Assembly: GCA_903772945.1 (NCBI GenBank)
Contig: CAICTM010000915.1
Location: 1 to 42,831 of the forward strand
DNA: 42,831 nucleotides
From: Seminavis robusta
Taxonomy: Eukaryota > Bacillariophyta > Bacillariophyceae > Naviculales > Naviculaceae
Direction of reading: 5' to 3'
Part shown: positions 11,280 to 21,526 of the stretch, one piece after another
Layout: each line of letters begins with the position of its first letter
Numbering within the stretch: the first letter of the stretch is position 1
Program-made: the position numbers and the translations under genes
Notes under the pieces: model-generated
What the model was told of the DNA's origin: nothing
Seen by the model: only the letters and a program-made list of their open reading frames with translations
Database searches by the model: none

Positions 11280-14200
11280 TACCCATCAGCTTGTCATTAC
11301 AGGCAAGTTCCGCTGCTGGAGAGTCTTTCTGCCACTGTATCGATGGATCATCACTGTCATATGTGGCTTGTACAGCCAACAGCTCAAGTGCCTACCGAAG
11401 GAGTTCCGCTCCCTGCGCAATCAAGACCTGCTCACGGCGGAGGCCAACTAGCTAGAGGTGGCAATTTGAATATATTCATTTAGTTTTTATATTACAAAAG
11501 AGTCGGCCATAACTCTGATACATATGCTTATGACAATCGTATGAAGCTATAGCTGGATTGCCGTTTTGCTCCCTTGAGCCTATCGATTCTTGATTATTGA
11601 GGGCCCAGTTGATGTTTCATGGTTTGTGCCAGTAAATGCCCGAGATCTCTCGGTTTCGCCCCTTCAGCCACAGTGCAATGGTCCAGTGTCAAATGCAAGT
11701 GGGGACTCGGAAACTGGGGAGAACTATTCGTTGATTCAAAGTTTTCGCGCTCAGAGCAGCATACCCCAACAAGGCAGCTCAGACCAGCATATCAGGCATA
11801 TCAGGCAGCTCAGGCATCTCAGGCATGGAAGCAGGACGAATCCTTCTCAGTGCACCAATAGTAAAGGGATTGCTGAAACGGATGAAAACACTCACGTGCA
11901 CAAACCGCTTTTCCTGCAAGGCTTCCAAGCAACCACCATCTGAAAAGTCCAACTCAATTATCGCATGGCTGAGCATCGCAATCAGACGTTGCCTTGGCCA
12001 CCAAGGCAAAGCTTTCTTCGGGGAGGCTTCCTTGTCGGGGAGAGGCATCGCCTCTTTGAGCAAAAACATCAATCAATCCAATGCCAGCCGAGAAAATCTA
12101 CTATCATAGGTAGACAGCTCTCTAGTAGAGAAGCAATGTGTGCAAGTTGCGGACACTCAGGTCTATAAACAGATGTGCGAGCAATTACTGGTCTAATCAC
12201 AGCTGAACCGGCTTCATGAGATTTTCGTTCCTCGAACGAGGTTCTTTCCGCGTCTTTTTGCCTTTCTGGCACGAAACTGACCGGTCCGGTACAACACCCA
12301 GCCATTGGAAGCTCGAGCGAGCTGTCCGCTACCGAGATGTGGACGTGCCAAGGAGTTCGAGAGAAGATTCACCTTGTTGTTTGGATGCGTTCCTTTTGTG
12401 TACCAGCAACCATCCATGGTTTCATGGGAACAAAATCACAATGTATGAAAGATTGAAGCTACGGAACAGATCGACACAGTTGCGAGTTTGGCTATCTGTT
12501 TTGCAGCGTGCGGCGAGCAACGAACGTCACGATTGCGAAGGGCCGGGCTGTTCATAACACGGTTTCTAATGGCTGTGTCGTTGGACTTCACTTCCGAGTT
12601 GCACTGCCTTTGCTTTCTCTATCGATCGTAGCTACTTCAGAGGAAGAGGAACGTATTCCTCGTACGAGTAGGGAGAACGTTGGCTTCCAACTGAATGGTT
12701 GCACATAGAGGACTGCGAATACACGGAGAATTTTGCATAGTCGAAGCAGCCACAGAACTTGGAACCATGAGCTTCCAAGTGGACTGGAAAGAGCCTTAAG
12801 CGACTCGCTCCTTTTGCGCCCCGGGTCTTGAGGCGACGGCATACCAAACACGGTACGCAGCGATGACGAGCAGGATACTGTAATAGCATCATACTGCATG
12901 CAAGTGCCAGTGTGGTACAATGTAACGTGTGGCCCCAAAGGTCGCCAACAACGATTGCGCGTGTGCGACTCCGGTCGGTCCGAAGGTCTGAACAACTGGA
13001 CGAAAAGTCTTTGAAGGAGCTTTCGAATGGCTTCCTCTCCTTTCCCTGCTCCCCCGACAGCCCGATTGTACCCGACTGTACCCGGGCAAGCCCGCCGTAT
13101 TCATAAAAAGAGCACTGAACTCGAAGACGAGAAGTGCAAAGTGCAATAGCAAGAGACCCGGTTGCTGCAGTTCCAAACTGTTCTGTATGACCCGGGACAT
13201 CCCTTGACAATAGTACTGTATTTGCTTGGCGGCTTGGCGGGCGGAATGAATGTACAGACTTTGTTAAGGATGTGGTTCTGCTGATCCTGCTACTAGAGTA
13301 TACTGTGTGTCTCAAGTGTGGCCCATGTGTGAGCAGCCAGCAGAGATCTTTAAAAGCTTTGTTGGTTGCTGAATTTGGCTGCTGTGGATCGCCCTGATCC
13401 TACCAGCTCCAGCCAGCGGTACATTGTACCACGTTGGTCAATTCTTGGTGGTGGTACCGGTACCAGCAGCCAGCCAGCAGCCAAAGGTCGAAAAAAGGGA
13501 CCTTTCTCGGTCGCCTTTCTATTCCTTTATGCAGGAAGCAGGTCTCGTGCCGGGTCAGTGCCGGCCAGCCAGACCAAGATGATCCGGCAGGTCCCTTAGG
13601 CATCAGACCCCCCTTGCTCAGAAATAAGAATTTTGTGGCGCCTTCAAACTTCTTTTTACACTGTCAGTTGTTAGGTGACGGTGCAGACGGGGTGATGGAT
13701 GGAAGCTTGGGCGAAGTGTGAAAGAAGCCGACTATCACAGTTGAGCTCACAGTTGCCGGTGACAAAAAGTCAGCGAGACCACTCCAAGCACCGTGTTCGC
13801 TTTGCCAGGCAAGGCAGGAGATAGATGCTGAGATGTTGCTTTTGCTTCAGCAACTGTTCTTACTGTGCTTATGGCCTTTCTCAAGATCAGCTGTCGTTGC
13901 TTCAGTACTCTTGTCAACGGAGCATCTGGATCTGGATCTGGCTAATGGATGTGGCTGCTTTGCTGATGAGGTGCATCTAAAAGGGAGCTTGCTGGTGTTA
14001 TTCTTGAAACATCATCGACGGTATTGGTCGGACGAGCAAGAGCAGACCACGCGAGTGCAATCAGGAAAAATTAGTGGCTCCTTATTTCGGCACCAATCAG
14101 CCGCTTTCTGCCCACGTTCTACAGATTGTTTTCCCCACCCAAACTAGACACTATCTAGCTAGAGCTGGCTAGACCTAGCTAGATAAAATAAGCGGTGGTA

Positions 14201-15407
14201 CCGGTACAGTACGGTCCTACATGCAGCTGGTCCGCTGGTCCTACCGTGTTTTTAAGGATGTGAAAAAGTGTTTTGTCTTAGATCCGGTCAACTTTCGAAC
14301 AATTTCTTGAAACCCCATTTCTCTGTTGTCTTAAGTCCTACTGTTAAGCGAACCAGATCGCTTCGTCTAATGATTTAACGAATGAAGCCTTTGCTCTTTG
14401 CAAGTTCAGGCACGGTTGCTGTTTCTGTTTCCACCAGCAATGTCCCTTGCTAAGGCATCATTGCTGGCATGCTGGCATGCTTGCTGGCACTGGCATCATC
14501 ATCTATCGCCAGAGTTTCACTGACATGCATAGTGAAAGTGCATTGAAAGAGCTATTGAGAGACTGAAGTCGCTTGCTTCACAATCACTTACTGTACTTGC
14601 AGACTAGCACAGCTTAAAAAATTAGTTGTCAGATGATGTAACCAGAATACCAGCTCCGTTAAGCCTTGAAGAGATGCTTGCCCTTCGACCTTCGACGAAT
14701 ATCTGTCCAAATAATGCGGTGTGGACTTTGGAGGCGACCCAATGCTTACTTACATACTTGCTTGTGCTGTGTGCGTGCTGTGTGATTGCAGTTGCTTACC
14801 AGACGTACTTTGGCAGCTTTTTAGCTGGGTTTTTGAATTAGAATGATGAATAAGGCTTGTGTTCTCTGGAATTGATCTTCAACGTTCTCTTCCCTACACC
14901 TTTGATATAATAATTATGCGTCCATTGAAGTTTGATCTTGATTCAATGACTCGATTATCAGTCCAGAGTTGCCAAGTACAGCTGAAGCCTTAATTAAGTA
15001 TGGCGATGTATGTTGCAGGGTGTGTTACGTTCTCTGTGAACTTAATAACTTTATTATGGGCCCTATCCCCTATCTACTACTAGTATCTACATTCAGTACT
15101 CCTAGCTAGCGAGTACTTGAGTACTCTTTTTAGTTCGATCGATCCAGATCGCATCTGCGAAGCTGAGAAGCTGAAGTTGGGTGGTGTTCTCTTTCTCCAT
15201 TCCGGCTTACGGTACTGTGCTCAACAAGCCACATATTATTGCTGCAGCAACTGTGGAACAAAAAGCTAAAAGCTATAAGAATGTTGGATCTACTTTAGAA
15301 GGATGGTCTGGGTCTCACAATTTTAAATTCTCGAGACGTAGCATTGTTCATCTCCCTCTCTCACTCCTTTTACTCGACTTGACTCAAGTGTTACTTTCTG
15401 GCGATCT
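11280..15407. other. gene-poor region of about 4 kb
   Basis: No ORF here has recognisable domain content. The longest is 12632-13315 on the minus strand (227 aa, Ser/Arg/Cys-rich, no motif). 11779-12072 (minus) ends in a short MPEMPELPDMPDM repeat made by CAGGCAT-type tandem repeats at about 11780-11828. 13833-14147 (plus) begins with a hydrophobic leader (MLLLLQQLFLLCLWPF) but has no further features. 14626-14841 (plus) starts on TTG and contains one hydrophobic stretch. Palindromic CTAG and GGTACC strings are frequent (13455, 14155-14200, 15090-15120). The last 200 bases should hold the promoter of the heat-shock-factor gene. Confidence 0.45.
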
Positions 15408-17346
15408 ATGCTTCATCCAATGGGCTATCCAATTCCAACCAAAATGCAGAATCCAAATCAACCACCCAATGACGGGTTATTCGCCGCTTGGTTGGCCTGT
15501 GCCAATGGCGGTGATGACACCGCTACGGCTGGTACTAGTATGCAACTGCAACCGCAGAGCCATCAACTTAACCAGCCCTTCCTTCCGCATGCGCAGCAAA
15601 ACCTGAACCAGCAACCTCTCATGCCGCTGGCAGTGGATACTGCTACTAGTAACACTCACAACGGCCCGGGGGCAGGTACCGGTACCGGTAGCATGGCCAA
15701 CCTGAACCCCTACGCTGTAGCTCCTTCTAACGCCGCTTCCAACCGGTCTCACCAGGGTGTCGTAAGGCGGGGGTCTCACCAAGAAGCCTTTCTCGCCAGC
15801 CTTCTTGGTCCCATCCAGTACGACACGGAGGCACCTGCCGCAGCAAGCGGTGGTGCCGGTATACATAACCAACCCCCTGACTTGAATGTCCCCTCTGCCT
15901 TTAGGAATCTTGCTGCTTCTGCGGGAAACTCCAACCCCGGCTCAAGCAACGCATTCTCCTTGAACAATAACGACTTGTTCTCGTCGTCGTCTGCATCTGA
16001 TCAACTCCAAATTCAAAACCAGAATCAGAACCAGAACGTGGGCTTCCCAGGCAACCTTCAGGACACCCAAAGGTTTGCAAACGCTAACGTGGGACGACAG
16101 AACTTGGGCGAGGGCTTCGGGGTGAACGACAGATCCATGATGATGGGGAACCAACACATTGACTACCAGCCCCTGAGGTTGGCTTCTTCGTCCAGCAGCA
16201 ACGTGTTCGGTCGATCAATGGCTGGATCTAGCCACTCTGAAGACACCGCTTTTGCCCGTATGCCAAGCTTGAACGACCCGCAGCCAGCTATTCCCTCCTT
16301 TGCCGCCGCAGCAGCAGCCATGCCCGTGCAACCACAGAACGCTTCCAACTTCCGCCGTCCTCAAAGCTTCGCCCGCAGTTCCATCTCCTCCTCTTCCTCC
16401 TCCGCTCAACAAGACAACGCACTGCTCTTTGGAACCAACCAGTTCCGCAGTAGCAGCAGCAGCAGCAACCCATTGTTTGACAGTCCTCTGCAAGCATCGT
16501 CGTCGTCGTCGCATCAGCACCCCAGTAGTATGCAAGCTCAACTCGAGCAGCATTCTTTGCAACTCCAACTCCAACTCCAAGAGCAACAAAGGCGTCAACT
16601 CGAGTTGGATCAGCAATCTCTTCAGAACGAACTGCAGCAACGACTCCAACTGCAAGAAATGGCCCCCGCAGGTCAGCCGTACCCCGAACCCGGACAGCTT
16701 CCCAGCTTTATGGCTACCAACACGGCGCCGATCGACACCACGATACAGGGAGCAACACCTCAAGTCCTACCGCCGGAAACCGCATGGAAGGGACGCGGTC
16801 GAAGCTCAACCTTTCCTCTCAAACTGCACCAGATGCTCTTGGACCTCGAAAAGAAACAAGGCGGCACCGAAATCGCCGCATTCCTGCCACACGGACGAAG
16901 CTTTCAGATATTCAAACCCAAAGAGTTCTCACGGTACGTTGCTTACATCTCTTTGGATCAAGTATTGACTGCTTCTGGTGATTGATCATACGTGTGCGTA
17001 GTATACCGTATACTTACACACTCCTCCGATTCTGTTTGCTTCCCACAGAGAGGTCTTGCCCCATTACTTTCGAATGAGCACATTCAGCAGTTTCCAGCGA
17101 CAGCTGAATCTGTACGACTTTCAGCGCATCTCCGAAGGACCCGAAAAGGGAGCCTACTGGCATGAACTCTTCCTCAAGGATCAGCCCATGCTCAGCACTG
17201 GGATGAAACGGAACAAGGTGAAAGGATCCACCCGCGCACGACAAGAAGAACGCTTCAAGCACTATAGCCATCAGCAGCAAAGCCAACAGCAGCAGCAAGG
17301 TCAACAGCAACATCCCAAGGCGCCTCCTCGCTCCTCGTCGTTCTAG
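15408..17346 (+). CDS. heat shock factor-type transcription factor, two exons
   Basis: Exons 15408-16933 and 17049-17346 join to about 607 residues; the 115-nt intron (GTACGT...CCACAG) keeps frame at Arg. The HSF-type DNA-binding domain spans about residues 467-560: STFPLKLHQMLLDLEKKQGG, then FLPHGRSFQIFKPKEFSR at the exon end, and after splicing EVLPHYFRMSTFSSFQRQLN and LYDFQRI. The FSSFQRQLNLYDF block corresponds to the recognition helix, which binds nGAAn heat-shock elements in known HSFs. The preceding 460 residues are low complexity, rich in Gln, Asn and Ser, with a Gln/Leu-rich helix at about 390-425 that might serve as an oligomerisation or activation region. The DNA-binding domain sits near the C-terminus, whereas classical HSFs carry it at the N-terminus. 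HSFs are greatly expanded in diatoms, so a heat-stress role cannot be assumed. It should act in the nucleus. Confidence 0.92.
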
Positions 17347-17996
17347 TATACATCAATTTTGTAAATTCTCCCATGAACCTTCCTTCATGGCTAGAACACG
17401 CTGCAGGAGACTATGTACATACTAAAATAGATTGCATTTCAGGCTCTCTCTGCACAGGGACATGTGAGCCTCAACACATACATATTATGCAATAGCTTTG
17501 ATTTTAAAAAATCATAATCTTGTGTTCTGTCCCGGCGTAGGGCTTGCTCTCATCCTTTCATTCTCTCGTTCTGCTTGTTGAGTGGAGTGGTGGTTAGTTA
17601 GTAAGTAAGGAGTCCAATCCAATAGACCGAATCAAATGGAATCGTCTAGTTGCCAACAGTTCAAATGCACGACAGGAGCACACCGAGTGAAAGCTCTTCA
17701 AGGTGACGCATTGGCAGGTATTGAAGGACCAACGAGGTACAGTAGAGAGATGTTCCCGTACAACCGCAGCACGGGCAGTGACTGACATTGGCTGGAGCGA
17801 GATGGTTGTGCGAACTTATGATGATGACAAGTTGAGCTCCCAAATCCTACAAATAATGCTAATAGCTAGTGTAGCAAGCTATTCGGAAAATCTAGAACTA
17901 GGTCTCAAAACGTGGTTTCTACATTATTATGAGGAGTTGCGACCTCGATTCCGGGGCCTTGGACATCCATTGGTTCGGAGATACTCCAAGACATCA
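17347..17996. other. intergenic region with a frameshifted ankyrin tail
   Basis: The first part is the 3' flank of the heat-shock-factor gene. At 17928-17996 on the minus strand a further ankyrin-like module (DVLEYLRTNGCP) can be read in a different frame from the ankyrin ORF that ends at 17997, with a stop at 17928-17930. The remainder holds no convincing gene. Confidence 0.5.
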
Positions 17997-18680
17997 TCAT
18001 TCCAACTGCAAGCTCAGAGCATAGGTGTTAGCAGTCGAGGGGCAACCATTTTCATGAGCATATTTCAGGATATCGAAATGGCCACACATAGCTGCAACAT
18101 CACAGGTTTCTTCATCCCAAGGACACCCATTTTCGTGCGCATACTGCAAGGTATTGAGCTGCCCGAACATAGCGGCATTAGCACAGGTCCATTCACTCCA
18201 AGGACAATCGTTTTCATGAGCATATTCCAGGGTATCCAGACGACCATACATAGCAGCAACAGCACAGGTCCCAGGACCCCATGGGCAGCCGTTTTCACGA
18301 GCCCATTTAAGAACTGTTAGATGTCCCCCACCAGCAGCGGATGAACATGTGGTGACATTCCATGGGCATCCGTTCTCTCTAGCCCATTGCAAGATATCCA
18401 GGTGTCCTCCATCGGCAGCCTTAGCACAAGTCTCTTCATCCCAAGGGCATCCGTTCTCTCTAGCCCATTGCAAGATATCCAGGTGCCCTCCTTTGGCAGC
18501 CTGAGCACAAGTTGCTGCATCCCAAGGACACTCATTCTCGCGCAGCCATTTGAGAATCTGTAAATGACATGCAGCATTTTGACAAGTTTTTTCGTTCCAT
18601 GGACATCGTTTAAAATGCAACCATTTCAGGATTTCAAAATGACCAAGCAAAGCAGCACTTGAGCATGGACGAGGCTGCAT
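17997..18680 (-). CDS. CPW-type ankyrin-repeat protein, probably a fragment
   Basis: The ORF gives 227 residues consisting almost wholly of about seven ankyrin-like modules of the type ENGCPWDEETCAKAADGGHL followed by DILQWAR. Such CPW ankyrin repeats are common in diatoms, brown algae and large DNA viruses and act as protein-binding scaffolds. The first module is cut: the ORF starts inside it, directly after an in-frame TAA, only about 30 bases from the Copia/coiled-coil ORF. The C-terminus also degenerates (STANTYALSLQLE), and a further module continues in another frame downstream to 17928. Both ends therefore suggest a truncated, frameshifted remnant rather than a complete gene. No signal peptide or TM segment is present. 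The binding partner is unknown. Confidence 0.6.
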   Translation of the reverse strand: MQPRPCSSAALLGHFEILKWLHFKRCPWNEKTCQNAACHLQILKWLRENECPWDAATCAQAAKGGHLDILQWARENGCPWDEETCAKAADGGHLDILQWARENGCPWNVTTCSSAAGGGHLTVLKWARENGCPWGPGTCAVAAMYGRLDTLEYAHENDCPWSEWTCANAAMFGQLNTLQYAHENGCPWDEETCDVAAMCGHFDILKYAHENGCPSTANTYALSLQLE

Positions 18681-18695
18681 TTAGGCTTATTGAGG

Positions 18696-19183
18696 GAATC
18701 CCGCATGATCAAGCTCCTACACGGCTGCGTTGTTCTCCAGGCCATGTGCCACCATGAACTCCTGAGCTGACTCCTGTAATCCACGCGTCAGCACGGGCAT
18801 CATGGTTGCGACGCAACTCCTCCATCTCAGCATCACGGGCAGCAGCACGGGCATCGTGGTTGCGACGCAACTCCTCCATCTCAGCATCACGGGCAGCAGC
18901 ACGGGCATCATGGTTGCGACGCAACTCCTCCAACTCAGCATCATGGTTGCGACGCAACTCCTCCAACTCAGCATCATGGGCAGCAACACGGGCATCATGG
19001 TTGCGATGCAACTCCTCCAACTCAGCATCACGGGCAGCAACACGGGCATCACTGTTGCGACGTAACTCCTCCAACTCAGCAGCAGGGATGCGACAGATGC
19101 GATGGGCTGCTTCGCACCACTCGTCACAGGACTTGGTGACTGATAACGTGAGGTGGTTTTGGATCTTGGTGTATTCATCCTTG
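18696..19183 (-). repeat. dispersed coiled-coil module, copy 1
   Basis: This segment matches 39354-39681 in sequence and orientation. Both begin with GAATCCCGCATGATCAAGCT and end with the block reading TTGGTGTATTCATCCTTG. On the minus strand both encode KDEYTKIQNHLT, then DE..EAA.RI.RI, then AELEELRRNHDAR repeats, then RGLQE and GLENNAAV. In this copy the repeat block is longer, the C-terminal motif is in a shifted frame, and the codon after NAAV is TAG where copy 2 has TTG, so this copy is degenerate. Confidence 0.85.
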
Positions 19184-20013
19184 CTCGTTGGGAGCTTCTT
19201 GCAGGATTCGTCTACTGTGAATAGGTCTTTCGGGGCTGCACTACTTCTAGTTTTCGTGCCCCCTTCCTCTGGTGATGCCTTCTTGAAGGCTTCCAGGATT
19301 TCATCAACGTACTTGTACATTGATACGTTGCATTGACCCTTCGTCGTGAAGTCTATGGTCATGCCAAGATACGTGTGGACCTTTCCGCGGCTCACCGTCA
19401 TCTCTCCAGTGCCGTCCTCAAATATGCTTTCGTATTCATCACAAAGCACTTGGATCAGCTGGTCGTTAACCTTCAAGTCCTTGTGGCTAAGCTTACAGTC
19501 ATCTACATGCCAGCAAACTGTCTGTTGCTTGCCATGTACCATTCTGTTGGCTACACATGGGTCGTAAGGATTAATCTTAAATCCGTTCCGGAGCATCGTC
19601 TTCTGGAACTTACGGTAGTATAGTAGGCTAGCTACCATGGTACCATAGATGGCATTCAAGCATTGCAGTAGCAACTGCTTGTTGCCTTTCTTATCCATTG
19701 TCATGATCTGTTTGTAGACATCTGGGGCAATTTCACACAGCATGTCTACTAGTACTCCTCTTACTCTAATGATTACCATATCTTTTTCATCCTGGACTCG
19801 TGTCTGGATGAAGGTGTTCGGGATGGTGATCTTCTCCCATGTTCCTATCATCTGGTCTGCCATTCCAGATCCAGTTGCACCAAAATTGAACACATGTTGT
19901 TCTAGGGCTTTGCATGAACCTTTTTGTTGGTTCAAAGACAATGGGCTGGATCTTCCATGCCCTCCTTGTCCTCTGCCACCTCGGCCACTCCTTCCTCTAC
20001 CTCTACCGATCAT
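18709..20013 (-). pseudogene. deleted Copia (CoDi-type) gag/RT fused to a coiled-coil repeat
   Basis: A single 434-codon ORF has three parts. Residues 1-62 are a gag start (RG-rich leader, then ADQMIGTWEKI). Residues about 63-278 are a Copia reverse transcriptase segment: QCLNAIYGTMVASLLYY, INPYDPCVAN, the catalytic strand CWHVDDCKLSH (HVDD in place of the usual YVDD, as in CoDi elements), and RGKVHTYLGMTIDF. From residue 278 (KDEYTKIQNHL) the frame runs into the coiled-coil module also found at 39.35-39.68 kb. Protease, integrase and RNase H are missing, so the element cannot move by itself. No LTRs were identified. The open frame across both junctions is unusual for a relic and could be transcribed. 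RT identity is confident; gene status is not. Confidence 0.85.
18785..19075 (-). repeat. 54-bp tandem repeats encoding 18-residue coiled-coil units
   Basis: About five units of 54 bp, some shortened, read AELEELRRNHDARAAARD on the minus strand. The charged pattern with Leu at regular spacing predicts a long alpha-helical coiled coil. One unit is cut to 36 bp (AELEELRRNHD followed directly by AELEELRRNHD). Confidence 0.85.
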
Positions 20014-21229
20014 TTTCTGTGCTACGGTAGGTGGACTATTTCAATTCTTTCTTTTTTATTTGGCTAGCTCTTTATTTTAAGTTCTCATCCAACTACTTAT
20101 CGTCTTCTGGCTATGGGGCGATAAACTTCAAATTATACTCCTGGCTAGGGAGTGTTAAAACTATTGCTAAGGATCTTGCAAGGGTGGGCCCGATTGCTTC
20201 ACACACTGTGCGGTCGCGGCCTTTCCAAACCCGTTTCCTTGCTGATTGTTTCCTTGGTTGGGTACCTGTCCTTGGTCCCTGCGCTGGCTCTATGGCTTTC
20301 GCGCTGTTGTTGGCTTTCTCCTCGCCAAGCAACCTTGCTGGTAATCCTTGTGGATTCTACCGTCGAAACTCTTGCTCTCGGCACGACGATCCTTCCTGGC
20401 GTCGTTGCCGTCGAAACTCTTCGGCTTGGATTCGAATCCGTCCTCGGATCCTTCTCTCGTTGCGTCGTCGCTCGTTGCGTCGTCGCTTCGGTGCTTTCGA
20501 TCCTTCGACAGTCTTCTCTTGTTGCTCTCCTGGTGCTGTGTGCTGTATCGGTCTTCTCACGTTCTTCCTGCCGATTGGCTTCGATGCTTCGGTAGGCTCC
20601 TCTTCTCTTTGTTGCAACGACCACTGCTATTGTCGACGATAGCAGTACTTTTTCAGTAGTATGTTAGTTGCTCTAAGCTCTCTTCTAGTTTACATGCTAT
20701 TGAGATACTAGGGTGGGCTCTGTATCTGTATTTCTACTGTGAAATTCTAGTACAGAGGTACAGGTTCAATCCCCAATCGTTTTGCGATGTAGGCATTGCT
20801 AGCTAGGGCCGTGCATGCTAGCTGATGGCTAGTAGCTAGCGGTGTTCTAGCTAGCTAGTGTTGGCTGGCCGCTTGCACAAATCCTGTGGTAAAGGCCTGC
20901 CGGATAGTCCCAATTGCACTGTTTGACAGCTCTGTCAGTTTATTTATGGATACCACTATCACCACAAGTGCAACGCTGTCCGAAACCAGGACAGCAGTTC
21001 CCAACTTGCTGCCGCACAGTGATCAGAAGATGGACAGGTTCCACCATGGTTACGTCCACATTGAATGATCCAATGACGAGAAGGCTCTATCTCGCTAGAT
21101 CTTTTCGAAGCTCACAATTTTCTGAAGGCTCTTTTTCCTTGAAACTTTTATCGAGCATCGTAAACTTCATTCATTCTTTCATTCTTTCATTCAAAAGTGA
21201 GCAAGCAAGCAGCAAGCAGCAAAGCAACC
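20014..21229. other. repeat-rich spacer upstream of the Copia relic
   Basis: Between about 20110 and 20640 several frames on both strands are open (up to 203 codons plus, 141 codons minus). All are Arg/Ser-rich and carry no motif, and a 15-bp CGTTGCGTCGTCG-type repeat occurs at about 20458-20490. This may be leader sequence of the retroelement. 20690-20870 holds many CTAGCTAG strings. The last 200 bases, with an ATTCTTTC repeat near 21165-21190, should be the promoter of the short TM protein at 21230. Confidence 0.4.
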
Positions 21230-21526
21230 ATGAGGAATCCAGGAGGCGATGATATGAGCAGCATGACCAAGGCCACTGTGTCTTCGGGTGGTGTCGGTAA
21301 TAGTCGCACGCAGCATAAGACCAAACAGGAATGGATTTTCCCCGTGCTGGCGGTGATCCTCAGTGCGGTTGTCGTGGCAGTTATCGTTGGTGCAACCATG
21401 AACATCGATTCAGGTAATGTGGGCACTGTGGAAGGATCAGCAGGGGAAGAAATGGCACTTTCGACCACAGAGGCGCCTTCAGTCTTTGTTTCAGTCCTGC
21501 AACAAACTCCTGAAGCCCTGCAGTGA
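21230..21526 (+). CDS. short single-TM protein, probably interrupted
   Basis: From the ATG at 21230 (context CAACCATGAGG) the ORF gives 98 residues: a polar N-terminus (MRNPGGDDMSSMTKATVSSG), one membrane helix (IFPVLAVILSAVVVAVIVGA) and a short acidic outer part (EGSAGEEMALSTTEAPSV). This resembles the N-terminus of diatom type II membrane proteins that normally continue into a large extracellular domain. No such domain follows: the last 12 or so codons overlap the tail of an antisense coiled-coil pseudogene. The simplest reading is that insertion of that sequence cut the gene. An alternative is a genuine small membrane protein. An in-frame GTG at 21197 extends the frame but has no start codon. 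Confidence 0.4.
   Translation: MRNPGGDDMSSMTKATVSSGGVGNSRTQHKTKQEWIFPVLAVILSAVVVAVIVGATMNIDSGNVGTVEGSAGEEMALSTTEAPSVFVSVLQQTPEALQ

Noticed and set aside
11245..11451. Separate 68-codon gene downstream of the ORF at 10683
   Set aside because: It overlaps the end of that ORF and has no independent start context; it is more likely its frameshifted or spliced C-terminus, mentioned there.
12632..13315. 227-codon minus-strand ORF
   Set aside because: No domain, signal peptide or repeat; amino-acid use is Ser/Arg/Cys-rich as in random translations, and overlapping frames are also open.
15181..15606. 141-codon ORF overlapping the start of the heat shock factor gene
   Set aside because: It begins on a non-ATG codon and overlaps, in another frame, the N-terminus of a confidently identified gene.
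20031..20642. 203-codon plus-strand ORF and overlapping Arg-rich minus ORFs
   Set aside because: Several overlapping frames are open, none has a motif, and the region sits next to the retroelement relic with internal CGTCGTCG repeats.
20755..20785. tRNA-like T-arm sequence (GGTTCAATCCCC)
   Set aside because: No matching A-box, anticodon stem or acceptor stem can be folded around it.
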